The notes beneath the pieces were generated by a model. It was not told the DNA's origin. It saw nothing but the letters and a program-made list of their open reading frames with translations, and did no database searches. A stretch of 64,000 nt of DNA from Escallonia rubra. Its lineage: Eukaryota; Streptophyta; Magnoliopsida; Escalloniales; Escalloniaceae. Location of the stretch: assembly GCA_033065855.1 (NCBI GenBank), contig JAVXUO010000245.1:33164-97163 (forward strand). The letters run 5' to 3'. This document shows positions 56,671-64,000 of this stretch, in pieces; position 1 is the stretch's first letter, and the number at the start of each line of letters is the position of its first letter. A program made the translations under genes and the position numbers.

Positions 56671-57920
56671 CCCAGTAATAGAAATATACGCAAATACCCG
56701 GAGTACAATGTGATAGTTTCAATAACATGTATTTGGAACCATTAGCCAGAACGATCAATATGCATGGGAGACATGGTAATTCATGCACTTTACAATCAAA
56801 TAGAGTAAAAAAAACGTTTAATTGCACTGTGCATTTCAATAGATATTAATTGAACTCTATACCACGTATAATCAACCCACATGGCGAAGCAATAAAATTT
56901 GTACTAGTACCAATTAGCCATCCTCTCGAGGGACATAAAAAATACAGCATAATAACGCTAAAGGCGCGATAAATAATATAGATCGATCTGTATGAAGTCC
57001 AAAAAATATAAAGTGCCGACAAAACTATAGTAATTAAGCTACCATCGAGACAGAACAAATATGATAACTTGTCAACACGTGAAATAAGGAAACTACGTAT
57101 CACCCAACAATGCTAGACAATTAGCGACAATTTGAATAAAATGCCCAAGACCTGAAATTCTAAATTTCGACAATTACCAAACTTTTAGTGTGAAGCGATG
57201 GAAATAATTTTCAATAGCCTTTTGGAACGGGGCCAAAAAAAAGGCATATATTAAGGAAAAGAATCGAAGTGTACAATCTTTATAATTTATTGTACCCAAG
57301 AAATCAAAGTTGAAGCCCCGTTCAACATGGAGCAATTGTCACTAAAAAAGAAAACATCGCAATTTCAATGTAACATACAATAATCGAGCTATGATAGAGG
57401 CTAAATATCAAGGACGTAGCAATAAGAAAAAAGGTGAACAATCCAATTTAACCCTTACCTTAAATCAACACAGTCTTCCAATCACAAATGCAAACCCACA
57501 ACCTACATTATATAACTAAGAGTCATTAAAGTAACAATCGGGGATTTATAATTCTAAACACATCAAACCCTATAAACTAAGTTCACTGAATTAATGCAAT
57601 AAAACTTACCCGAAGATTCAAAAAATGTTGTTCAAATCCTTTATTACTCACCACAATCGCCCCAAGTCCTAATTTGCCGCCTTTTGAGGTAAAAAAAAGA
57701 GAAGAATAGTGATTTAGAATGAAGGCGGATGAGGAGGAAAACACAGTGTTAGATGGTTTATGAAGCCAAGTGGTTAATTAAATAACCGCCCCAAAGTTTG
57801 AATACTTATTTGAGCTGATGCTTACAAATTTCAGTTTACCCCCAACCAAAAAATCAGTTATTTACTAAACTGCCACTGCTGTATAAATTCCAAAAATTCT
57901 ATTTTGAATTTTTTTTTCTT
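56671..57920. other. Intergenic DNA, possible minus-strand spliced transcript
   Basis: No open frame of note. On the minus strand, two segments have exon-like borders. One ends CTTCGG|GTAAGT near 57612; another, GTAG|GTTGTGGGTT...GATTTAAG|GTAAGG, covers about 57505-57463. This could be the 5' part of a non-coding RNA or a decayed gene. Evidence is weak. Confidence 0.2.
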
Positions 57921-57924
57921 TGAC

Positions 57925-58620
57925 AGGCATTACATGGATGGTCGATGGATCTTGGTGAGTTTTACATGCTCTGCCGAAACCATCCCTCCCTCAAGGGACA
58001 GACCCCTGGATACTTTATAGGGTGCACCTTTTTATATCTTCCCAACTAATACTTCTTCTGATGAGTCTCCAAATGAATCCCCTTATACTTGGGTGCTATT
58101 TGTTGACGATTCATCACACTCTACTAAAGCGGCACCAGCCATATCTGCCAAAAGTCCCAATGATTAGGTTATGGAGATCAATGGGCCTTTTAGTGGTATA
58201 ATAATAATGAAATGCCTTCTGGTTTAAAAGATGCTGGAGCTGCCTATCAGCTTTCGGTAAACAAGTTCTTTAAAATCTTGATACGTCAAAGCGTGGTAGT
58301 TTACGTTCAGAACGTGCTCATCAAGAATCTCAAGGTTATGGACACAGACATCCATGAATTATTTGAACGCACTCTGACACTAATATTTTAAATTGAGCCT
58401 TGTCAAGTGCGCATTTGGTATTGATAAAATTAATATCTTGGTTTCGTCGTCTCTTGTTGAGAAATTGAGGTAAACTGAGAAAAGATCAAGGCAAATCTAG
58501 TCAGGGCTGCCCCGACAAACCATCCGAGAAGTAGATGCATTCAACGACCACATTGCTGCTGTTAGTGGTTTCCTCTAGAATTCTGCTAAGATATGTCTCA
58601 TATTCCTTATGTTGGCATGC
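57925..58620 (+). pseudogene. Ty3/gypsy pol fragments (RNase H and reverse transcriptase)
   Basis: 58080-58170 reads YTWVLFVDDSSHSTKAAPAI, the RNase H start of gypsy elements (W.L.VDGSS). 58208-58460 reads MPSGLKDAGAAYQLSVNKFF ... VVVYVQNVLIKN ... LSLVKCAFGID, the RT block MPFGLKNAGATYQR...VYVDDMLVKS...KC.FGV. The catalytic YVDD has become YVQN. Pieces are out of the normal RT-then-RNase H order, so the fragment is rearranged as well as decayed. Confidence 0.65.
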
Positions 58621-59281
58621 ATGTCTAAATTCTAACTAGTTGTGACTAATAGACGATGGACACTTGGACAAAGGCCGACAGCTGGAAAATTAAGTTTAAT
58701 GCATCATTAGTGCTGATGTGATGACAATTTATGGCGGGATTAGATAATGATAGAGCAGTTTTATGACGGTTCAAGTTTCCATAGAACGTCAGGCAATAAT
58801 GCCGGGAAGACTAGCACATGGATAATTCATATCAGAAACAAGTTACTAGGGTCAACACAACTATCGATAGGAGGATCGATAGCAACGGTTACTAGCGGTT
58901 TACAAGTGATTTCTTTTGAAATCAAACTAAAAAATTGCAACGAATTGTTTTTGGCAGAAGATTAGAATAAAAGGGGAGAAGAAAGGATAGAAGAGGACAA
59001 TCAACATTCGACTCAAGCAAATGACTTGATTTCAAGCCTTATCTTTTTTCTTTATTTTTTCAGATATTCTGTTTATGCAGTGCTTCTGCCTTCTATCGGT
59101 AGGGACTTTTGTTTTGTTTATGTCAATCGATCTATTGGTACAAGTTACAATTTATTATGGGCGTGCAGTTTGTAACTTGATTATTGAATTAATTAAAGTT
59201 TCCATTTTAGTCATTCTTTTATCGTTGAAAGTTTCCCATTTAGAGAAGTGCTCAGACAAGAGGTCGAAAAGAACACCACAT
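58621..59281. other. Intergenic DNA, no gene seen
   Basis: Short frames only, no recognisable motif. AT-rich toward the MITE at 59285. Confidence 0.4.
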
Positions 59282-59284
59282 TAA

Positions 59285-59764
59285 GAGTGTGTTTGGATGA
59301 AGTAATTGAACTGAGGATTTGACTTTTACAAAGGATTTGCAAATACATCACACCAAATTCCTTGTTTGGATTATGATGAGATGAATTTATCATATTTGAG
59401 GAGGGATTTGAAAAGGGGATTTGATGTGCTAAAATCCTCTCTACAAATAACTAGTCCAGACTAGTTATTTGACATATCCTTACCACAAATATAGGGAGAA
59501 AGTGACCTTTCTGTGTCTCCATAATTTTAGCAACTGTCTTCCACTAAAAAAAGGAAACTCTCTCTCACTAGCTTTTATCCATACAACGTCAACTTATTAG
59601 GTGGGTTCAATTTTTCAGATGTAAATCCATATATAAAATACTCACTTCTTCAAAACCGTCCAAACAACAAATTTGCAATTCCATAAATTTGTAAATCATC
59701 GAATTTTAAAATGAATGAATTTTGAAATGCAAGGTACTTTGAAATTCTCCATCCAAACACATTC
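59285..59764. mobile_element. PIF/Harbinger (Tourist-like) MITE, 480 bp
   Basis: Termini GAGTGTGTTTGGATGAAGTA and ...CTCCATCCAAACACATTC are inverted repeats. TAA lies on both sides (59282-59284 and 59765-59767). AT-rich interior, no coding capacity. Terminus type is close to the MITE at 1808 but the interior differs. Confidence 0.85.
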
Positions 59765-59839
59765 TAATTGCAGTTTGCTATCGAGCGCAAACACCTTAAT
59801 ATTCTAAAAATCTTGAAAATTTTGCGTGGAGTCTAGAAA

Positions 59840-61150
59840 GCAGCTCTTGGATGGTCGATGGATCTCATATGAGTTTGACATACTCTATCGACCGCATCCC
59901 TCTCTTAAAGACTTCACGTCAGTTTGACAACATTGTAGTTTTTAGATTTGATTTTCTAAAAAATAAAAAAATAAAACTAGTTATGGTTTTTGTTTTGAAA
60001 AAAAAAAGTAATAGATGTTTGATAGATCAGTTTGTAAAATTCCAATTTTTAGTTTTTTTATGAGGATTTTATTTTTCTTTATGTTCGTGGTTTCCAAAAA
60101 CACCAGTTTTTATTACCAACACCATCACGCCACAGTATCACTACCGCCCATAGCCAGTAACCACCACCCATCACGACCAACTGCCAAAACCACGACGGAG
60201 TTACTGCTACCCAAAAATCAAATCTAATGAGATCAACGACAATGGAGAGACGACAGTGACGATCGACGGTGTCGACGGTTGTGGCAAATCGACGGTGGGT
60301 GGTTGGGAGTTGTGAAATCGACAGCGTCGACCTTGATCGATGGTGGTTATGATGTTGTCCGATTGTGATGTTGTCCGACGTTGATCGATCATCGGTAGTT
60401 ATGGCGGTGTGCTTGGTTGTTAAGATGGTGGTGGTGGTGCTTGGTGGTTGCGATGCTGTCCGCTTGGTTGATGCGACACAATGGTGGAGTAGATTCGTGT
60501 AGTGGCGATGGCGGTGGGGTGGCGGCGGAGAGGCAGGTCTGCCGGTGGTGACAGCGAGATTGTGGCGGCAACGTAAGAGATTTGTTGGTGTAACAGCGGT
60601 AAGGTGGTGATGGTGGGGAAGATCTGATGTGGCGCGGTAGTGGGGTGACGAAGCTGGGGTGGCTGGGACGGTGGCCGGGTGGTGACGGTGGTTGTCTACT
60701 GGTGGTAGTGGTGGTGAGGGCTTAGAGGGTAAGTAGTGGTAGTGGTGAAAGTGATAAAATGAAATAAGTTTTTAAAAATGCGGATAGCAAATTGCTTCTA
60801 ATGAAGTTTGATAGCTAGATCTCAAAACAAAAACTAAAACTCCAAAATAGAGTTTTCAAAAAGAACCCAGTTTTAAAAACTGCTTTTCAAAACTAAAGGG
60901 AGAAAAAAAAACGAAAATTGTCTGTCAAATGAATTTTTTTTCTCGAGTTTACAAAAGTGAAAAAAAAAGCTAAAAAAAAAAATTCTGTCAAAACTACATT
61001 GATTGTAGAATGAACCTTCCTTGATTTCCAAATGATATTTCTTCTGATAGTGTCCAAACTATCCACCTTGTACTTGGACGCTCCTTGTTGATGGTTCATC
61101 CAACGCTACTAGATCACAACCAGCCTTGTTGTCAAAGTTCCGACGATTGA
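59840..61150 (+). pseudogene. Gypsy RNase H-region fragment split by an insertion
   Basis: 59845-59912 (ATGGTCGATGGATCT...) matches 57933-58003, and 61020-61150 (TTCTTCTGATAGTGTCC..., encoding WTLLVDGSSNATRSQPALLS) matches 58045-58150. The two halves are collinear in the copy at 57.9 kb, so about 1.1 kb has been inserted between them. Non-functional. Confidence 0.55.
59913..61017. mobile_element. Unclassified inverted-repeat insertion with GGT-rich core
   Basis: Interrupts the gypsy fragment. Ends carry weak inverted similarity (GACAACATTGTAGTTTTTAG at left; the right reads inward CTACAATCAATGTAGTTTTG), then AAAACTA/TAGTTTT-rich arms. The core (60105-60740) is ACC/GGT-rich on opposite sides of about 60220. 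No target duplication could be fixed and no gene is present. Probably a MITE-like or MULE-like non-autonomous element. Confidence 0.35.
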
Positions 61151-61190
61151 TAGTGCCTCACATTAATTTTTGACCCTCAAATAAAATCAA

Positions 61191-62299
61191 TCTATACTAC
61201 CTATAAAAGTATGAATCTTGTAAATTATTTTATTCTATTTTTGCCTTTCGTTAATCACTCAAATAACAATCCTACCATTTCATAAATACTATTATTAATT
61301 ACTAATTTTATAATCATTTCCGGTTTTGCCCTCCGTTAGTTATTTCAATGACAACCCTACCCTTCCCTAATTAATTTTTTTTTGTAATGTGTTTAATGAA
61401 CATTAGGTCATAAATTTAATTTAATCCCACATTTATACATTGGGAAACAAAAGTAGGAATGTTGTAAATCATTTTTGAATAATTATGTCCTCTGTAAATT
61501 ACGTCAATTACATTCTTACCCTTTTTTTATTACTCCCTTTTAAAATTTGATGAAATTAAAAGAACATTGGGTAATGAATCTATTCTATACATTAGAAAAT
61601 AAAAAGTGTGATGAGAAAGAAAAACATAACAAATAAATTCCTTTATTATTCTCTTTTTAATTTGGTTAAAATGAAATAAACATTAGATATTGAACTAGTT
61701 AGTGAAAACTGTGATTTTTTTTCTTGGATTTTTAGGTTAGCAAACGATTAACCAATTGAAAAACTGAAAAACAAAAACAAAATAAAGAAACTGAAATGCG
61801 TGAAATTAAGAAACAAAAAATTGTTGGAAACCAAAAAAAATAAAAAAAAATTCGAAAAAGGGTTAAATATGCATTAAAAAACAAAGTTTAATTATGATGC
61901 AAATTTGAACTGAAAATATGTTCAGTTATTGTAATTGAAGACCAGGTGCTTTGCATTTCTTAAAAGCACCTGGTCTTAAAAATTATAAATCTTAACTATG
62001 AACAACATATTACAAAAAGAAAGACGTAAATTTGTTCTTCTAATTTCTTCATTTACTTTTATTTTCAACAGTACCATCAAACATTTTTCAATCCAGAAGT
62101 TTACAAAGAAAATTTCTAAATATTAAACTGATTATAATTGCAAAAATTAAATATATACATTTTTTTTATAACAAGTCACAAAATAAATAAGAACATAATT
62201 AAATTATATTATTTTTATATAAAAAATATAATAATATCACTTCAAACATTACTCTCGAATAAAACAACGTGAATTACGCATGTGCTCGGTCTGTACTAG
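61191..62299 (+). mobile_element. Probable non-autonomous Helitron
   Basis: Starts TCTATACTACCTATAAAAGT, the 5' end typical of plant Helitrons, preceded by A at 61190. Ends ...GTCTGTACTAG with T at 62300, fitting CTRR and insertion between A and T. The interior has three to four diverged repeats of TTGTAAAT(T/C)ATTTT...TGCC(T/C)TCCGTTA(A/G)T (61215-61690), common in Helitron 5' regions, and a 15-bp hairpin. The usual short hairpin just before CTAG is degenerate, which lowers confidence. No coding capacity. Confidence 0.5.
61938..61977. repeat. Perfect 15-bp hairpin, 10-nt loop
   Basis: AAGACCAGGTGCTTT and its exact complement AAAGCACCTGGTCTT flank a 10-base loop. Much more GC-rich than its surroundings. 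Located about 400 bases upstream of the PPR start codon. Confidence 0.9.
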
Positions 62300-62383
62300 T
62301 ATAACCAAAGAAGGGGAATTTAGGAAGTGGTGTATGGCTTTGATTCTGCCCGCCGAAGTACTGCGTGGAATAATGCAGACACA
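62300..62383 (+). promoter_or_regulatory. 5' leader / proximal upstream region of the PPR gene
   Basis: 84 bases between the probable Helitron end and the chosen ATG. Two upstream ATGs (about 62333 and 62373) share one frame, different from the gene, and stop at TAA just after the true ATG (62391-62393). They would act as a short upstream reading frame if transcribed. No clear TATA box is seen in this interval. Confidence 0.35.
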
Positions 62384-64000
62384 ATGTTCCTAAGAACACT
62401 CCCTTCATCAAAACCTCCAATCCATTGCAAAACAATTTCAACGTCGCTCCATCTCTTCTTCACTCACCCTATCGCATCTCACTCAGAACAACCCCACACA
62501 AATGATGTACCAGAAGAGAGCATAAGCGTAGCCAGCCGTTCCTACTGGACCAAAAAGATACACAAACTCTGCACCGTAGACCGCAACGTCGACCAAGCCC
62601 TCCGCCTCCTCGACCGCCTCCGCCTCCATGGCTACCGCCCCGAGTCTCTCAACGTCAGCAGTGTTATCCACGCTCTATGCCACTCCAAGCGCTTCCCCGA
62701 AGCTCATCACAGGTTCCTCCTTTACCTCGCTTCCAATTGCATCCCTGATGAGCGCACTTGCAATGTCGTCATTGCCCGTCTCCTCCATTCGAAAACCCCA
62801 ATTCTGACATTGCAGGTTTTTCACCGTTTAAACGCCGTTAAACCTGAATTTGTACCTTCGTTGGTTAATTATAACCGTTTAATCGATCAGCTTTGTTTGC
62901 TTTCGCACACGTATGAAGCGCATAAGTTGTTTATTGACATGAAAAGTAGAGGGCATCAGCCAAACACCGTTTCCTACACTACCCTGATTAATGGTTACGT
63001 CAGAATTGGTGAAGTGGGTTATGCGCATAAGGTGCTTGATGAAATGCTCCAGTATGGGGTAAGGCCGAATTCGTTCACCTACAGCGTATTGATTAGAGGC
63101 GTTCTCAGAAGCAAGGATTTTAAACGTGGGAGGGAGTTAATGGGGGATTTTTGGGAGACAATGGAAGGTGAAGAGGACCCGACTGCTAATAATGCAGCTT
63201 TTGCTAATCTCATTGACTGTTTGTGTCAAGAAGGGTTGTTTTGTGAAGTGTTTGAGATTGCAGAATATATGCCTCAAAGTAAGACTGTTTGTGATGAATT
63301 TGCTTACGGGGAGATGGTAGATACGCTATGTAGATACGCGAGGTACAATGGGGCGGCTAGAATTGTGTATATGATGAGAAAGAGAGGGTTTCGGCCAAGC
63401 TTGGTTTCATACAACTCAATCATACATGGGCTTAGCAAGGATCGGGTTTGTATGAGGGCTTATCAATTGTTGGAAGAAGGTATTAAGTTTGGGTACTTGC
63501 CCTCGGAGTTCACGTACAAGGTTTTGATTGAACGTCTTTGTCAAGAATGTGATATCGGCAAGGCCAACAAACTTCTTCAGTTCATGTTGAAAAAGGGAGG
63601 TGTGGATAGCACCAGAATTTACAATATTTATTTACGAGCTCTTTGTCTTTTGAAGAACCCAACTGAGCTTCTAAATGTGCTTGTATTCATGCTTCAGACC
63701 CGGTGCCAGCCTGATGTAATTACACTCAACACGGTTATTCATGGGTTTTGCCAGGTGGGGAGGATTGGAGAGCCTTTGAAGATACTGCACGATATGAGGA
63801 CAGGAAAGTTTTGTGCGCCAGATTGCGTCACATTCACCACACTTATACGTGGTTTGTTGAATGTCGGAAGAACTGAAGAAGCTCTTGATATGTTGCACAA
63901 TGTAATGCCTCAAAATGGTTTTTGCCCTGGTGTTGTGACCTATAATGCAGTCCTTTGCAGTTTGTTTGAACTAGGTCAGGCAAATAAAGCAGTGAAAGTT
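62384..64000 (+). CDS. P-class pentatricopeptide-repeat protein (At3g18020-like), 5' part
   Basis: An open frame of 539 codons, no intron, running off the window. The first ~40 residues (MFLRTLPSSK...CKTISTSLHLFF) are rich in Ser, Thr and basic residues with few acids, as expected of an organelle-targeting peptide. From residue ~54 the protein is built of ~35-residue PPR motifs without spacer types, i.e. P class: for example VNYNRLIDQLCLLSHTYEAH (161-), VSYTTLINGYVRIGEVGYAH (196-), VSYNSIIHGLSKDRVCMRAY (341-), ITLNTVIHGFCQVGRIGEPL (446-) and VTFTTLIRGLLNVGRTEEAL (482-). Motif order and non-repeat landmarks (RTCNVVIARLLHS, NYNRLIDQLC, RIYNIYLRALC, NPTELLNVLVFMLQ, TGKFCAPD) strongly recall Arabidopsis At3g18020, about 690 residues, so roughly a fifth is missing. 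Family members bind organellar RNA; the target is unknown. The ATG is the first in frame. Confidence 0.93.
   Translation, partial: MFLRTLPSSKPPIHCKTISTSLHLFFTHPIASHSEQPHTNDVPEESISVASRSYWTKKIHKLCTVDRNVDQALRLLDRLRLHGYRPESLNVSSVIHALCHSKRFPEAHHRFLLYLASNCIPDERTCNVVIARLLHSKTPILTLQVFHRLNAVKPEFVPSLVNYNRLIDQLCLLSHTYEAHKLFIDMKSRGHQPNTVSYTTLINGYVRIGEVGYAHKVLDEMLQYGVRPNSFTYSVLIRGVLRSKDFKRGRELMGDFWETMEGEEDPTANNAAFANLIDCLCQEGLFCEVFEIAEYMPQSKTVCDEFAYGEMVDTLCRYARYNGAARIVYMMRKRGFRPSLVSYNSIIHGLSKDRVCMRAYQLLEEGIKFGYLPSEFTYKVLIERLCQECDIGKANKLLQFMLKKGGVDSTRIYNIYLRALCLLKNPTELLNVLVFMLQTRCQPDVITLNTVIHGFCQVGRIGEPLKILHDMRTGKFCAPDCVTFTTLIRGLLNVGRTEEALDMLHNVMPQNGFCPGVVTYNAVLCSLFELGQANKAVKV

Noticed and set aside
62483..62671. 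Minus-strand frame opposite the PPR gene (also 63671-63913)
   Set aside because: Shadows of the well-supported PPR coding strand.
1..64000. tRNA or rRNA genes
   Set aside because: No sequence was recognised with a tRNA A-box/B-box pair and cloverleaf arms, or with conserved rRNA blocks; a covariance-model scan would be decisive.

Overview
The window is nuclear DNA of a flowering plant, most likely a eudicot. It is AT-rich and intron-bearing, carries plant-specific transposon families (CACTA/En-Spm, hAT with TTF finger, PIF/Harbinger, FAR1-type transposase, Ty3/gypsy and Ty1/copia LTR elements), and ends in a plant pentatricopeptide-repeat (PPR) gene. Nothing looks bacterial, viral or organellar. 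Apart from the PPR gene, nearly everything is transposable-element DNA, stacked by repeated insertion. Many insertions can be read exactly from terminal repeats and target-site duplications (TSDs).

Layout. 1-835: old repeat DNA with a fragment resembling a plant-mobile-domain protein. 836-11666: left part of a CACTA element (A), split by a Harbinger MITE that itself holds a 3-kb solo LTR, and by a 4.8-kb hAT element. 11667-28200: two gypsy-type LTRs (starts at 11667 and 16707), one inside the other, interrupted by three further CACTA elements at 12015-16162, 17458-21857 and 23552-28200. 28201-36177: an element with a long open FAR1-type (MULE) transposase, a 3-kb leader intron made of ~760-bp tandem repeats, a ~165-bp tandem array and a converging Ulp1-like cysteine protease gene. 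36178-40831: right half of a second CACTA element (B) with decayed TNP2-like and Ptta-like genes. 40832-56670: a decayed LTR retrotransposon, probably gypsy and probably in minus orientation, whose LTR copies are recognisable at 40832-43870 and 55955-56670. It is filled with a copia solo LTR, a minus-strand copia element with gag, a 549-bp TRIM and a Harbinger element swollen by GGT repeats. 56671-62300: intergenic DNA with gypsy pol fragments, a Tourist-type MITE and a probable Helitron. 62384-64000: a P-class PPR gene running off the right edge.

The transposon genes form no host pathway. The FAR1-type transposase is the only long, uninterrupted element protein and could be active or recently active. 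The hAT transposase has the fewest lesions of the broken ones. The only convincing host gene is the PPR gene. Its upstream region is bounded by the probable Helitron 3' end 84 bp before the ATG, so its promoter is probably transposon-derived. Coordinates for intact elements come from matched termini; those of degraded elements are approximate.
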